Numbered from the stretch's first letter, positions 19,053 through 28,968 are shown. The stretch is DNA of 55,538 nucleotides from Aeromonas cavernicola (GCF_002795305.1 NZ_PGGC01000050.1:1-55538); one strand, 5' to 3'. Numbers and translations are program-made. Notes: generated by a model not told the origin, from the letters alone.

Positions 19053-19067
19053 TGGGTGTCCCAGAAT
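19053..19067 (+). repeat. Direct repeat, right copy
   Basis: Exact second copy of the 15-bp sequence at 16156-16170, same orientation, just before the core gene yhiN resumes. Confidence 0.6.
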
Positions 19068-19115
19068 TTCCAGAATGTTGGTGCCCCAAGCGACTCACGT
19101 TATGGCACTGCACCG

Positions 19116-20306
19116 CTAGCAATATTGCCCCGCCACCCAGCCAGAGGACCAGGCCCACTGGAAGTTGTAGCCGCCGAGCCAGCCGGTCACATCCACCACT
19201 TCGCCGATGAAGTAGAGACCCGCCACCTTGCGCGCCGCCATGGTCTTGGAGGAGAGCTCGTTGGTATCGACGCCCCCTAAGGTCACTTCAGCAGTGCGAT
19301 AGCCCTCGGTGCCGTTGGGCAGGATCTGCCAGTCACCCAGCAGGTTGGCCACCGCCTCCAGCTCCCGCTCGTTGTATTGGCGCATCGGCTTGCTGACCAG
19401 CTGACCCAGCTCCACCAGCTTGTCGACGAAGCGCTTGGGCAGCTCGCGCCCCAGCACGGTTTTCAGCTCCTGCGCCGGGTGCGCCTGTGCCCACTCACGC
19501 AGGGCGGCCGGAATATCCAGCTCCGGCAGCAGGTTGATGTGGATCTTCTCACCGGCATGCCAGTAGGAGGAGACCTGCAGGATAACGGGACCGGAGAGGC
19601 CGCGATGGGTGAACAGCATCGCCTCCTTGAAACGAGTGCCATCCTCGGCGGTCACCGCCACCGGCAGACTGATGCCCGCCAGATCGGCGAACGCCTCTTT
19701 CTCCGCCTGATGGAGGGTAAAGGGCACCAGCCCTGCGCGGGTCGGCAGCACCTTGAGACCGAACTGCTCCGCCAGCTTGAAGCCATAAGGGGTAGCCCCC
19801 AGCTTGGGCATGGAGAGGCCGCCGGTCGCCACCACCAGCGAGTGGCAGCTGATCTCACCCTTGCTGGTGGTCAGCACGAAGCCCTCGTCCTGTTTGCTGA
19901 CGGTGAGGATCTCGGTCTGGAACTGCAGGGTCACCCCAGCCCAATCGCACTCAGTGAGCAGCACATCGACGATCTCCTTGGCGCTTTCGCGGCAGAACAA
20001 CTGCCCGAGGGTGCGCTCGTGATAGTTGACCCCGTGGCGATCCACCAGATCGATGAAGTCCTGCTGGGTGTAGCGGGCCAGCGCCGACTTGCTGAAGTGG
20101 GGATTCTCCGACAGGTAGGCGTGAGCGCCCGCCTGATGGTTGGTGAAGTTGCAGCGACCACCGCCACTGATGAGGATCTTGCGGCCCGGCTTCTTGGCGT
20201 TGTCGAGCACTAGCACGGAGCGGCCACGGTAGCCTGCCTGCGCCGCACACATCAAGCCAGCCGCACCAGCTCCAATCACCACCACATCGACCTGCTTCAT
20301 CATCAC
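19116..20306 (-). CDS. yhiN: YhiN/HI0933-family flavoprotein
   Basis: A 396-aa FAD-dependent oxidoreductase-like protein of the YhiN group. The N-terminal dinucleotide-binding fold VVVIGAGAAGLMCAAQAG is followed by GRKILISGGGRCNFTN, a signature of this family. The inner region has VVATGGLSMPKLGATPYG, and the C-terminus has AEVTLGGVDTNELSSKTM, GLYFIGEVVDVTGWLGGYNFQWAWSSG. The physiological reaction is not known. Three start ATGs are in tandem (20306, 20303, 20300). It is a single-gene unit downstream of the ferritin terminator. Confidence 0.9.
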   Translation of the reverse strand: MMMKQVDVVVIGAGAAGLMCAAQAGYRGRSVLVLDNAKKPGRKILISGGGRCNFTNHQAGAHAYLSENPHFSKSALARYTQQDFIDLVDRHGVNYHERTLGQLFCRESAKEIVDVLLTECDWAGVTLQFQTEILTVSKQDEGFVLTTSKGEISCHSLVVATGGLSMPKLGATPYGFKLAEQFGLKVLPTRAGLVPFTLHQAEKEAFADLAGISLPVAVTAEDGTRFKEAMLFTHRGLSGPVILQVSSYWHAGEKIHINLLPELDIPAALREWAQAHPAQELKTVLGRELPKRFVDKLVELGQLVSKPMRQYNERELEAVANLLGDWQILPNGTEGYRTAEVTLGGVDTNELSSKTMAARKVAGLYFIGEVVDVTGWLGGYNFQWAWSSGWVAGQYC

Positions 20307-20390
20307 TCACTTATCAAAAGAAAAACGGCACTTGGCCAGAACCGTGATTGCCTCTGGCTGACATAACAACGGTGACTGCACACCAGAATA

Positions 20391-20418
20391 AATAACGGCC
20401 CTTAAAAGGGCCGTTATT
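20391..20418. terminator. Ferritin terminator
   Basis: AATAACGGCCCTT and AAGGGCCGTTATT form a 13-bp perfect stem with a 2-nt centre. It lies 32 bp past the ferritin stop on the minus strand. Confidence 0.75.
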
Positions 20419-20449
20419 GTACTGGCGCAGCACTCAGTGTCCAAGACTA

Positions 20450-20974
20450 TCAGGCGTTGCTGTCCATGATGCTGGCAGGGGCGCCCTTGGCCAGTTCGGC
20501 CAGCTCTTTATCGATGAAGTAGAGGCCTTTGCCATCTTCACCCACCAGACCCAGACGGTCGACGATGCTTTTGAACAGCTTCTCCTCTTCATGCTGCTCG
20601 GCCACATACCACTGCAGGAAGTTGAAGGTGGAGTAGTCCTGAGTCGTAAAGGCAACATGGGCCAACCCATTGATGCATTGGGTGATGTGGTATTCATGTT
20701 CGAGCGTAGTGCGGAAAATATCCCCTAGCGACTTGAACTCATGGGGCGGGGCGTCGATGGCACCTAGCATCGGCATGGCGCCGGTCTCGCTCACATAGGT
20801 GAACAGACGCTCCATGTGCTGGCGCTCCTCAACCGCGTGCTGGCGTAGGAAAGTCGCCGCCCCTTCAAAGCCCTTGTCTTCACACCAGGCACTCATCTGC
20901 AGATAGAGGTTGGAGGAATAAAACTCCAAATTAATCTGCTCGTTCAATTTTTCGATCATCGCTTTGGCCAGCAT
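20450..20974 (-). CDS. ftnA: Non-heme ferritin (FtnA)
   Basis: A 174-aa cytosolic iron-storage protein that forms 24-mers and oxidises Fe(II). The ATG at 20974 is chosen over a far-upstream in-frame start because GAGGAGAGA lies before it and the protein then begins with the family's [20 protein letters not shown]. Ferroxidase ligands are visible: Glu in [17 protein letters not shown], Glu and His in [12 protein letters not shown], Glu in TTLEHEYHI, and Gln/Glu in [11 protein letters not shown]. No Fur-type site was seen upstream. Confidence 0.95.
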   Translation of the reverse strand: MLAKAMIEKLNEQINLEFYSSNLYLQMSAWCEDKGFEGAATFLRQHAVEERQHMERLFTYVSETGAMPMLGAIDAPPHEFKSLGDIFRTTLEHEYHITQCINGLAHVAFTTQDYSTFNFLQWYVAEQHEEEKLFKSIVDRLGLVGEDGKGLYFIDKELAELAKGAPASIMDSNA

Positions 20975-21525
20975 CTTGTCTCTCCTCGTTGATTTGGTAT
21001 CGATTGTCGCCACACCGTGGGCGTGAATCAACCCATTCGCACGAGAAGATCCCATTGTCACCAAAAGGAGCTCAAATGGATTGTTTTTGGTGCTGCTTGA
21101 TTGCGCCAAGCAACCGATGGGGCTGACAGACGTTCAATGAAATCAACATAACGCTATGATTTTATTTGGTAAAATTACTTATTTAAAAGGACCGCAACAC
21201 TGTATTGAGGTTGGGGGGCGGCAAAACAAGAGGGAGCGCGAGGCTCCCTAAGTGGTCTTCATATGCTTTTTGTTCTGTTGTGTTCATTGCGAAGCACAGG
21301 GCTATCCTATTGTGCCCCTGCCGCTTGAACAAGAGGGTGGATGTGACCTCCGTCAAACTCCGGTTTAATGGATGGCTAAAATTGGGCGATGGATCACCTA
21401 GAAGACTTTATCAGGGGCTAAAAGAAACCTATCTTAGGCGCGGCGTTGGGCTGGGCCAGTGAGACCATGCCAGCGGTAGCACCGCGCGATATTAGTAAGC
21501 GCAAGTTCGGTTAAGGAGATACCCC
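20975..21525. other. 551-bp intergenic region upstream of ftnA and uspA-family gene
   Basis: No convincing gene. Divergent promoters for ftnA and the stress-protein gene should lie here. A hairpin at 21231-21249 (AGGGAG / CTCCCT arms) reads on the minus strand as stem plus CTTGTTTT, a possible weak leftward terminator without an obvious gene before it. An 85-codon plus-strand ORF (21205-21462) has no recognisable features or good ribosome site. Confidence 0.4.
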
Positions 21526-21960
21526 ATGAGTGGAACCTATTACAAACACGTACTGGCTGCGATTGACCTATCGGAAGATAACCGCAAGGTGATCGAGAAG
21601 GCCGTTGACCGCGCCCGGTCTAACGGTGCCAAGTTATCGGTCATCCATGTCGATGTGGACCTCAAAGATCTCTATACCGAGATGATCGATATCGATATCG
21701 ATAACGTGCAGGATCAGGTGATTGCTGAGGCGAAAGAGAAGCTGGAGGCTTTCTTAGCATCCGTCGACTACCCGATAGAGAAGAAACTGGTGATTTGTGG
21801 CGATTTGAGCGAGCGCGTCAATCAGGCCGTTAAGGAGTACGACATTGATCTGTTAGTGTGCGGCCATCGGCAAAGCTTCTGGAGCTTACTCACCTCCAGC
21901 GCCCGTCAGCTAATGAACACGGTACCTTGCGACATGTTGGTGGTGCCGTTGCAAAAATAG
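21526..21960 (+). CDS. Universal stress protein, UspA family
   Basis: A 144-aa cytosolic stress protein. It has the N-terminal YKHVLAAIDLSEDNRKVIEKA strand-helix, the middle SVIHVDVDLKDLY segment, and the C-terminal LVCGHRQSFWSLLTSSARQLMNTVPCDMLVVP, close to E. coli UspA, which lacks the ATP-binding GxxGS pattern. That pattern is absent here too. AAGGAGA lies 7 nt upstream of the ATG. It is transcribed alone and ends before a hairpin at 21980. Confidence 0.92.
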   Translation: MSGTYYKHVLAAIDLSEDNRKVIEKAVDRARSNGAKLSVIHVDVDLKDLYTEMIDIDIDNVQDQVIAEAKEKLEAFLASVDYPIEKKLVICGDLSERVNQAVKEYDIDLLVCGHRQSFWSLLTSSARQLMNTVPCDMLVVPLQK

Positions 21961-21979
21961 TTTCCCGCCCGATCTCAAG

Positions 21980-22011
21980 CTCCAGTAACACTCTTTGTCT
22001 TGTTACTGGAG
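21980..22011. terminator. Hairpin between convergent genes
   Basis: CTCCAGTAACA and TGTTACTGGAG form an 11-bp perfect stem around a 10-nt loop. It lacks a T run, so termination strength is uncertain. It lies between the stress-protein gene and the LysR gene. Confidence 0.5.
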
Positions 22012-22034
22012 TGGCTCACAGCCTACTGGCCGCG

Positions 22035-22964
22035 CTACCCCGCTGAATGTCCGTATAAGTCACCGGCTAACTGGTGCAGTAAGCGCTTAAACCAGCCAAT
22101 GGCTTGGTCGTGAGCCGTAAGTGGATGCCCTGCCATCAGATAGACGATAGGGATAGCCGGTTCGAGCTGGTGCAGTTGGAGTGGATAGTGATGGCAGAAA
22201 TGCCGACCTATCATCTCTGGCACCACCACCAGATAGCGGCCAGTGGCCATCAGCGGCGGTACCGCCATAAAGCTCGGGAGCCTCACCCCCAGCTCCCGCG
22301 CTACCCCAAGACGAGCTAGCCATAAATCGACCATTGCTTGGCTGTGGCCCCAGCTGGAAGTATGAATATGAGGGCGGCTCACCAGTTGTTCAGGGCCGAG
22401 TACCTCGGGCAGCTCGCTGCCAATTGGCGACAAACAGACCAACGGATTGCTGAACCACTCTTCTTGCCACAACCGAGGCGAGAGGTGGTTAGCGCCAGCA
22501 AAACCGATCACCAAATCCAACCCCCCCTTCTCCAGCTCCCGCTCGTAGTCGCTGTCCGCTAGTTCGCAGACTTCCAGACGGCAAAGAGGGGCTTGCTGAT
22601 AAAGCAGGTCGACTAAGGCAGGTACCATGCCATGCTCCACTGAGCCTGGCGTGGCAATGCGAAAAATGCGCCGTGCCGTGGTGGGATCAAAGCCTGCGGC
22701 TTGGCGTAGCCCCTGCTCTAGCATGGCCAGAGCTTGGCGTATTGGTCCCGCGAGGGCTTTAGCCCGCTCCGTGGGCATCATTGCTCGGCGGCTCATAATA
22801 AATAAGGGATCATCAAGTGCTATTCTCAGTCGGCCGAGCGCATGGCTCACTGTTGACTGAGAAAGGTGAAGCTGCTCGGCTGCGCGTGTCACGTTGCGCT
22901 CTTGCATCAGGGTGTCAAACACCGTGAGGAGGTTCAAATCAAGTCGAGCGAGGGAGATATCCAT
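22035..22964 (-). CDS. LysR-family transcriptional regulator
   Basis: A 309-aa regulator. The N-terminal winged helix-turn-helix is clear: LDLNLLTVFDTLMQERNVTRAAEQLHLSQSTVSHALGRLR, residues about 7-46. The C-terminal part is the usual two-lobed effector domain. It is divergent from a DMT-family exporter gene whose start is 91 bp away. By the usual LysR arrangement it probably controls that exporter and itself from the shared region. The ligand cannot be told. Confidence 0.9.
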   Translation of the reverse strand: MDISLARLDLNLLTVFDTLMQERNVTRAAEQLHLSQSTVSHALGRLRIALDDPLFIMSRRAMMPTERAKALAGPIRQALAMLEQGLRQAAGFDPTTARRIFRIATPGSVEHGMVPALVDLLYQQAPLCRLEVCELADSDYERELEKGGLDLVIGFAGANHLSPRLWQEEWFSNPLVCLSPIGSELPEVLGPEQLVSRPHIHTSSWGHSQAMVDLWLARLGVARELGVRLPSFMAVPPLMATGRYLVVVPEMIGRHFCHHYPLQLHQLEPAIPIVYLMAGHPLTAHDQAIGWFKRLLHQLAGDLYGHSAG

Positions 22965-23055
22965 CGATAATAGCCATAGCAGAATGCCAACAATTCATTT
23001 TTGACATACTAGCAGATTACCTAGAATGCGCAGGCTCAATCTATTGGAGATGAAC

Positions 23056-23937
23056 ATGCGTAGTTATCTGTTGTTACTGGCCATTGGCTTGCTGTGGGGA
23101 TCACAATTCATCTTCATGCATCAAGCGGTCACCGAACTGCCCCCCATTTTAGTCGCCGCTGGTCGTGCCCTCTGCGGCAGCTTGACCCTAGGTCTGCTCT
23201 GCTTATTCATGCGGCTCAAAAGTGAACATACCCCGTGGCGTACTTACATGTTGATTGCCCTGCTCGATGCCACCATTCCGTTCATCATGGTGGCGTGGGG
23301 CCAGCAATATGTGGATAGCGCCGTCGCTGCCGTGGTGATGGGGTGCATCCCATTTGTTACCATTTTGATGGCTCCCTTGTTTGTCTCTGGCGAAAAAATC
23401 ACCAAGAGCGGCTTATTGTCAGTGCTGATCGGCTTTATTGGGGTCTTGGTGCTGTTCTGGCCTAAGCTGGCCCAGGGCATGAATGCTGGTTTGCTCGGCG
23501 CTATGGCCATCTTGCTTGGCGCGAGCTGCTTCGCTATCGGTCTGTTGATGATCAAGCGTTTTGCTAAAGATCATCCCGTCGTAGTGGCGCGTAATATCCT
23601 GATCTCCTCGGCCATCCAGTTGTTACTGGCTGCGCCCTTGGTCATCGACCTGAGCACGGTCACGTTACCGAGCCATCACACCTTGAGTGCTATCACCATG
23701 CTAGGGGTGTTTTGTACCGGATTGGTCTACTTCCTCTATATGGCGCTGATCCAGCAAGCGGGGCCGACGTTCGCCTCTTTCAGCAACTATCTGGTGCCCC
23801 TATTTGGCGTCATGTTAGGCGCCTTATTCCTTGGCGAGCAGATACAATCCACGACTGGGGTGGCGCTGGCGCTGATCCTCGGTTCCGTTGCGATGAATCA
23901 ATGGGCGCAGCAGCGCCGTAGCCAGCAGGCGTCATAA
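23056..23937 (+). CDS. EamA/DMT-family transporter
   Basis: A 293-aa inner-membrane protein with ten predicted segments in two EamA repeats: the first from LLAIGLLWGSQFIFMHQAV to about 140, the second from GLLGAMAILLGASCFAIGLL to GVALALILGSVAMNQW. The family exports amino acids, metabolites or drugs. The ATG at 23056 is preferred to in-frame ATGs at 23026 and 23050 because TTGGAGA sits at the right distance. It is divergent from a LysR regulator, its likely controller. Confidence 0.87.
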   Translation: MRSYLLLLAIGLLWGSQFIFMHQAVTELPPILVAAGRALCGSLTLGLLCLFMRLKSEHTPWRTYMLIALLDATIPFIMVAWGQQYVDSAVAAVVMGCIPFVTILMAPLFVSGEKITKSGLLSVLIGFIGVLVLFWPKLAQGMNAGLLGAMAILLGASCFAIGLLMIKRFAKDHPVVVARNILISSAIQLLLAAPLVIDLSTVTLPSHHTLSAITMLGVFCTGLVYFLYMALIQQAGPTFASFSNYLVPLFGVMLGALFLGEQIQSTTGVALALILGSVAMNQWAQQRRSQQAS

Positions 23938-24387
23938 TCACAACGAGAGGGCTGCCGTCGTTAGATTGCAGCCCTTGATCGCGACACGTGTGTTTAATAA
24001 GTGGCAACGCAGCCATTGGCTGAGTGTCGTTGATGCAAGCGGAGCGTGGGAAGTTCGGCGATAGATGTGGAAGACGATCCATCAAGCAGCAGTTATCTGC
24101 TGGCAGGTCCACAATGCGCTGTTGTTACGTCGGATTACGTGGCGGGTCGTACAGAGTCAATGAGACGGGTAGTGTTGGAGGAAGATGCTAAAAAACGCCC
24201 GCCGAACGAAGTAAACATGATTTAAAACAACTCAATATAAGATGTTTTGCATGAAATGCTTACTGAGCACCACCAGATGAAGTGAGTATCTCATCATGGT
24301 GTAGGCTATTCGAGCCTTTGGGGCTGGGGCGTTTTTATCAAGATAGGTGGCTTATACAACAGAGACCATAAGCCAACTAAGAGTCAA
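23938..24387. other. 450-bp intergenic region with structured element
   Basis: No gene. A hairpin at 23948-23975 (AGGGCTGC / GCAGCCCT) follows the exporter and may be its terminator, though no T run follows. The element at 24191-24336 is listed separately. Confidence 0.5.
24191..24336. repeat. 146-bp element with 10-bp inverted ends (possible MITE or structured RNA)
   Basis: AAAAACGCCC at the left end pairs exactly with GGGCGTTTTT at the right end. Inside are a hairpin at 24303-24317 (AGGCT / AGCCT) and imperfect complementarity between CACCACCAGATGA and TCATCATGGTG. The right end also reads as a stem plus T run. It could be a small non-autonomous mobile element or an untranslated RNA. Not recognised. 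Confidence 0.4.
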
Positions 24388-24600
24388 TTACAGAGCAACA
24401 ACGTTAGCTGCGGCAGGACCTTTTTGGCCTTGCTCGATGCTGAACTCTACACGCTGACCTTCGTCCAACGTTTTGAAGCTAGTGGACTGGATGGCAGAGA
24501 AATGTACAAACACATCTTTGCTACCGTCAGCAGGAGAGATAAAACCGAAACCTTTCTCAGCATTAAAAAACTTAACGGTACCAGTCATTTTGTTAGACAT
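24388..24600 (-). CDS. Cold-shock protein, CspA family
   Basis: A 70-aa single OB-fold nucleic-acid chaperone. Both RNA-binding motifs are present: RNP1 as KGFGFISP and RNP2 as [17 protein letters not shown] opens and [10 protein letters not shown] closes the fold. AAGGA precedes the ATG. Several hundred AT-rich bases upstream hold no gene, which fits the long untranslated leader of cold-shock genes, but the promoter was not located. Whether it is cold-inducible or constitutive (CspE/C-like) cannot be decided. Confidence 0.95.
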   Translation of the reverse strand: MSNKMTGTVKFFNAEKGFGFISPADGSKDVFVHFSAIQSTSFKTLDEGQRVEFSIEQGQKGPAAANVVAL

Positions 24601-25507
24601 AACATTTTCCTTAAATAATATGGCTATAAGCCCAATAAAAACACATGACGGTTCATTAGCAACACGTTACGGAGCACTAAAGAAAAATAGTTTTTGATAA
24701 CTCGTTTTTAAATTTACGATTGCTTTTATGCCTAAGATTATTTTTCTTTTACAAGAAGAATAAGTATCTTTGGTTTTAGCGCACCGATAAAAACAAAGCA
24801 TATCAATACTGCTTAATTAAAATGACTGCCTAACATAATTAAAACCAAACTAATGAACTATCCGAATAATTAGAACACGTGTGCTTTACTAAAGCAAACG
24901 TTAATGTTGATATAATTTTTTTAGTGGCCAACAGACTGTATTAAAAGACATTCAATATTTTTAGCTCACCCAGCATCGGTCAATATGACCATCCTACTTG
25001 TTAGGAAACGGTTAGGGAGATGCTTCAATTGCTTAGATATTAGGGATTTCGCCCCTGCCAGCATGTCGAGGATTGCCACCCCTTAACGTGAGCATGAGTT
25101 GTATGCCATTTTATGGACTCACGAAGCTTGAAAAGTCTCTGGGGACAGCAGGTATCGTGGGCGTTATTACCAACCGATTACCTGATCATAGAAGGGCACT
25201 TCATTAAGCCTATTTTTACTTACTACCTTTGCCATTCGAGGCATATTTTGCGTTGGATATAGACGGTGGCTTCTATCCACCATATCTAATGATACCTACT
25301 TAGAAAGAGCTAGTACCATCGTGCGCTTCTATAATATCAATCTCGGTGTGATTACCTCCTAAATCGAGCCGCTGATACGATTAACTGGTAACCCGCCATT
25401 GCCGCAGCCTTTTCCGCTGGGTCATGCCCCGATCAGGCTTTTAGGCTAGAATGGGCGCCATTTCGAGCATGACCCGCCAGCCGGGCAATAACTGTGAGCG
25501 CCATTTT
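24601..25507. other. 907-bp non-coding stretch upstream of csp and waaE
   Basis: Strongly AT-rich over 24601-24960, then mixed. No ORF with recognisable features on either strand. It should contain the csp promoter and leader on the minus strand and the glycosyltransferase promoter on the plus strand. No tRNA or known riboswitch was recognised. Confidence 0.5.
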
Positions 25508-26284
25508 GTGAAAAAACCGACTCTGGCTGCCGTTCTGATCGTCAAGAATGAAGCCGACAACCTGCGCCTGTGCCTCGCCTCCCTCGACGGGCTAGTGGAC
25601 GAGATCGTCATTCTGGACTCCGGCAGTCAGGACGAGACGCCCGCCATTGCTGCCGAATTTGCGGCCCGTTTCTTCGTCAACGACCAGTGGCCGGGCTTTG
25701 GCAAGCAGCGCCAGCTGGCCCAGTCCCACGTGCAGTCCGACTGGGTGCTGTGGCTGGATGCCGACGAGCGGCTCACCCCTGAGCTGAAAAGTGCCATCGC
25801 CAAGGTGATGGCCAATCCGGCCAGCGATACCATCTACTCTATCCCGCGCCTCTCCTGGGTGTTTGGCCGTTTTATTCGCCACAGCGGTTGGTATCCTGAT
25901 CGGGTGCTGCGCCTCTATCCGAAGGCGCTCACCGGCTACAACGACGCACTGGTGCATGAGAAGGTGGCGGTGGGCGCCAACATGCAGATCGTCAAGCTGG
26001 ATGGTGACCTGCTCCACTTTACTTATCGGGATCTGGAGCACTATCTGGTCAAATCCGCCGGTTATGCCCGCGCCTGGGCTGATCAACGCAGCGCCCGTGG
26101 CAAGCGGGGCTCCCTCAGTCAGGGGCTGATCCACGCTGTCGGCTGCTTTCTCAAGATGTATCTGCTCAAAGCGGGTTTCCTCGATGGCAAGCAGGGACTA
26201 CTGCTGGCCATCCTCTCCGCCCACTCCACCTTGGTCAAATACGCCGACCTGTGGGTACGCCAGCAGCCACAGCAACCGGAATAA
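25508..26284 (+). CDS. waaE: LPS core glycosyltransferase, WaaE/KdtX-like (GT family 2)
   Basis: A 258-aa inverting GT-A glycosyltransferase probably adding a sugar to the inner-core heptose of lipopolysaccharide. Family segments: [35 protein letters not shown], the metal-binding DADERL in [25 protein letters not shown] and LVHEKV. The GTG at 25508 gives a protein starting like WaaE ([12 protein letters not shown]); an in-frame ATG at 25451 would add 19 residues and cannot be ruled out. A terminator follows directly. Symbol by resemblance only. Confidence 0.85.
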   Translation: MKKPTLAAVLIVKNEADNLRLCLASLDGLVDEIVILDSGSQDETPAIAAEFAARFFVNDQWPGFGKQRQLAQSHVQSDWVLWLDADERLTPELKSAIAKVMANPASDTIYSIPRLSWVFGRFIRHSGWYPDRVLRLYPKALTGYNDALVHEKVAVGANMQIVKLDGDLLHFTYRDLEHYLVKSAGYARAWADQRSARGKRGSLSQGLIHAVGCFLKMYLLKAGFLDGKQGLLLAILSAHSTLVKYADLWVRQQPQQPE

Positions 26285-26326
26285 CCCCAGCCTGCACAAC
26301 ACTGCCAGCGGACAATCTGGGCCAAT

Positions 26327-26364
26327 AAAAAAAGACCCCCTTCAGAACGAAGGGGGTCTTTTCA
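26327..26364. terminator. Strong bidirectional terminator
   Basis: AAAGACCCCCTT and AAGGGGGTCTTT form a stem around a short loop, with an A run before and T run after. It lies between waaE (+) and ilvC (-), which converge. Confidence 0.85.
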
Positions 26365-26428
26365 CACTGAGCCCCGCTTATTTTACGAGGCAAGTGGGCG
26401 TGCCAAGCAAGCTCGGCACAGTCAGCAT

Positions 26429-27910
26429 TTAGCCGCCTACCGCGATGCGCTTCATGTCTTTCATGTAGCCACGCAGCACCTGACCAATCTGCTCGATCGG
26501 GTGGTTGCGAGTAGCCTCGTTGGCCGCCAGCAGGGCTTGGTTATCAACGCTCTGGCACTCAGCCTTGCTGGTACCCAGATCACCGGCTTTCAGGGTTGGC
26601 ATAAAGTGCTCACGCAGCAACGGCTCTGCGGCATAGGCAAACAGGTAGTTACCGTACTCAGCGGTGTCAGAGATCACCACGTTCATCTCATACAGGCGCT
26701 TACGTGCCACGGTGTTGGCGATCAGCGGCAGCTCGTGCAGTGATTCGTAGTAGGCAGACTCTTCATAGATGCCAGACGCCACCATGGTTTCAAATGCCAG
26801 CTCAACACCCGCTTTGACCATAGCCACCATCACGATGCCATTGTCGAAGTACTCTTGCTCGGCGATCTTGCCCGCATAGACAGGTGCGTTTTCGAAGGCC
26901 GTTTTGCCGGTCTCTTCGCGCCAAGTCAGCAGTTTGACGTCATCTTCAGCCCAGTCGGCCATCATGCCGCTGGAGAAGGCGCCGCCGATAATGTCATCCA
27001 TGTGCTTCTCAAACAGTGGGCGCATCAGGGTCTTGAGCTGCTCAGAGAGCTCGAACGCACGCAGCTTGGCTGGGTTAGAGAGGCGGTCCATCATCAGGCT
27101 GATGCCACCCTGCTTGAGGGCTTCGGTGATGGTTTCCCAACCGAACTGGATCAGTTTGCCAGCATAAGCAGGGTCAGTGCCTTCTGCGACCAGCTTGTCG
27201 TAGCAAAGCAAGGAGCCCGCTTGCAGCATACCGCAGAGGATGGTCTGCTCGCCCATCAGGTCAGATTTCACTTCTGCCACGAAGGAGGATTCCAACACCC
27301 CAGCACGGTCGCCGCCGGTGGCAGAAGCCCACGCTTTAGCGATGGCCATACCTTCGCCTTTAGGATCGTTCTCTGGGTGAACAGCGATCAGGGTCGGCAC
27401 GCCGAAACCACGCTTGTACTCTTCACGTACTTCAGTACCTGGGCACTTGGGCGCCACCATAACGACCGTCAGGTCTGAACGGATTTGCTGGCCTTCCTCA
27501 ACCACGTTGAAACCGTGGGAGTAACCCAGCGCCGCGCCCTGCTTCATCAGCGGCATGACAGTTTTGACAACGTCGGAGTGCTGCTTGTCAGGGGTCAAGT
27601 TCAGTACCAGATCGGCGGTCGGGATCAGCTCTTCATAAGTACCTACCGCGAAGCCGTTATCAGTGGCTTTCTGCCAAGAGGCGCGCTTCTCGGTAATGGC
27701 GGCTTTACGCAGGGCATAAGCGATATCCAGCCCGGAGTCACGCATGTTCAGACCCTGGTTCAGACCCTGAGCACCACAGCCAACGATCACCACCTTCTTG
27801 CCCTTCAGCGCGTTGCAACCGTCAGCAAATTCTGCCCGCTGCATAAAACGACATTTACCCAATTGGGCCAGCTGCTGGCGCAAGTTCAAGGTGTTGAAAT
27901 AGTTAGCCAT
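26429..27910 (-). CDS. ilvC: Ketol-acid reductoisomerase, class II
   Basis: A 493-aa enzyme of valine/isoleucine synthesis that isomerises and reduces acetolactate with NADPH and Mg2+. The ATG at 27910 begins [20 protein letters not shown], the standard start; the upstream in-frame extension is untranslated leader. Seen are [14 protein letters not shown] (NADPH fold), the RKAA..KRASW phosphate-binding loop, and a duplicated C-terminal knotted domain with the metal ligands in [12 protein letters not shown]. Length is typical of the long enterobacterial type (491 in E. coli). It is divergent from ilvY. Confidence 0.97.
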   Translation of the reverse strand: MANYFNTLNLRQQLAQLGKCRFMQRAEFADGCNALKGKKVVIVGCGAQGLNQGLNMRDSGLDIAYALRKAAITEKRASWQKATDNGFAVGTYEELIPTADLVLNLTPDKQHSDVVKTVMPLMKQGAALGYSHGFNVVEEGQQIRSDLTVVMVAPKCPGTEVREEYKRGFGVPTLIAVHPENDPKGEGMAIAKAWASATGGDRAGVLESSFVAEVKSDLMGEQTILCGMLQAGSLLCYDKLVAEGTDPAYAGKLIQFGWETITEALKQGGISLMMDRLSNPAKLRAFELSEQLKTLMRPLFEKHMDDIIGGAFSSGMMADWAEDDVKLLTWREETGKTAFENAPVYAGKIAEQEYFDNGIVMVAMVKAGVELAFETMVASGIYEESAYYESLHELPLIANTVARKRLYEMNVVISDTAEYGNYLFAYAAEPLLREHFMPTLKAGDLGTSKAECQSVDNQALLAANEATRNHPIEQIGQVLRGYMKDMKRIAVGG

Positions 27911-27980
27911 AGTGATTACTCCGTTCAATGGATTTGGCGCCGCGATCACGGCATGTCGACCCACTATAGCGCGGGACACA

Positions 27981-28020
27981 CATTGCCTGAACTGATATAT
28001 TCGAAACAGTATATTGCAGG
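27981..28020. promoter_or_regulatory. Putative IlvY operator in the ilvC-ilvY intergenic region
   Basis: The 119-bp gap between divergent ilvC and ilvY holds ACTGATAT...ACAGTAT (27991-28012), an imperfect dyad, flanked by TTGC elements at 27983 and 28014. TATAGT on the minus strand at 27962-27967 could be the ilvC -10 with a poor -35, as expected of an activated promoter. In E. coli IlvY binds such a shared region with acetolactate or acetohydroxybutyrate as inducer. Confidence 0.45.
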
Positions 28021-28029
28021 AATTGAAAG

Positions 28030-28923
28030 ATGGATTTGCGCAATCTTGAGCTGTTTCTTCACTTAGCCGACTCCCTCCACTTTGGCAAAAGTGCCGATGC
28101 CATGGCGGTCAGCCCCTCCACCTTGAGCCGAGCCATTCAGCGGCTGGAGCAGGAGACCGGCTGTGTGCTGTTCGAGCGAGATAATCGCTCGGTACGCCTG
28201 ACGCCCGCAGGGGAGAAGCTGCGCCAGTTTGGTGGCGGCCTGCTGCAAGAGTGGCGCCAGCTCAAGCAAGAGCTCAAGCTGCGCGACGAGCCCTTGCAGG
28301 GCAGATTGCGGGTTTTCTGTTCCGTCACTGCCAGCTATTTTCTGCTGCCTGAAGTGTTGGCCCGTTTTCGCCGTCGTTATCCCCAGTTAGAGATCAAATT
28401 AGAGACCGGTGACCCCGCACTCGCGGTGGAGAAAATCCTGACGGACGAGGCGGATCTGGCCATCGCGGCCCGCCCCGACGCGCTGCCTGCCAAGCTGGAG
28501 TTTGCCAGCCTGCAGCGGGTGCCCTTGGTTTTTATTACGCCCCGCCAAGCGCCCCAGCTTAACCAGTGGTTTCGCCACGGGGAGCCGGATTGGGAGCGGC
28601 TGCCGCTGATCCTCTCCGAGCAAGGGCTGGCCCGCAAACGCAGTGACCAGTGGTTTCGTAACAAGGGGATCTCCCCCAATATTTACGCCGAAGTCGCAGG
28701 CAATGAGGGGATTGTCGCCATGGTGGCGCTCGGTTGTGGCGTTGGGCTGGTGCCCGCAGCGGTCATCGATCACAGCCCGCTGGGGGACAAGGTGCGGATC
28801 GTCGATTTAAAACCCGCGTTCAAACCATTTGATGTGGGGATCGGGGTGCTGAAACGGCGTTTAGAAGAGCCGCTGATCCGGGCCTTCTGGGATACCGCTC
28901 AAGATCACGCCACCAGTCGCTAA
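28030..28923 (+). CDS. ilvY: IlvY, LysR-family activator of ilvC
   Basis: A 297-aa LysR-type regulator beginning [45 protein letters not shown], a near-canonical IlvY N-terminus with the winged helix-turn-helix. The effector domain follows ([43 protein letters not shown]). Its position divergent from ilvC confirms the assignment. Confidence 0.94.
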   Translation: MDLRNLELFLHLADSLHFGKSADAMAVSPSTLSRAIQRLEQETGCVLFERDNRSVRLTPAGEKLRQFGGGLLQEWRQLKQELKLRDEPLQGRLRVFCSVTASYFLLPEVLARFRRRYPQLEIKLETGDPALAVEKILTDEADLAIAARPDALPAKLEFASLQRVPLVFITPRQAPQLNQWFRHGEPDWERLPLILSEQGLARKRSDQWFRNKGISPNIYAEVAGNEGIVAMVALGCGVGLVPAAVIDHSPLGDKVRIVDLKPAFKPFDVGIGVLKRRLEEPLIRAFWDTAQDHATSR

Positions 28924-28937
28924 TTCCTGACCCGCGG

Positions 28938-28968
28938 GCAGGCGATCAGCCTCCCCGTGATCGCCTGC
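28938..28968 (+). terminator. Hairpin after ilvY
   Basis: GCAGGCGATCA and TGATCGCCTGC form an 11-bp perfect stem around a 9-nt loop, 15 bp past the ilvY stop. No T run follows, so it may be a weak terminator or a 3'-end protecting structure. Confidence 0.5.

Noticed and set aside
11446..19115. A complete genomic island with integrase and attachment sites
   Set aside because: Composition is mixed and repeats are present, but no integrase, transposase or tRNA end was found, so it is described as accessory DNA rather than a defined island.
24601..25450. Possible tRNA or riboswitch in the long gap upstream of waaE
   Set aside because: No cloverleaf, no CCA-ending acceptor stem and no recognisable riboswitch core were found by eye.
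27988..28010. A LexA-like CTG...CAG in the ilvC-ilvY gap
   Set aside because: The spacer between CTG and CAG is 12 bases rather than 10, and an IlvY operator is expected here. The true SOS box is at 36122.
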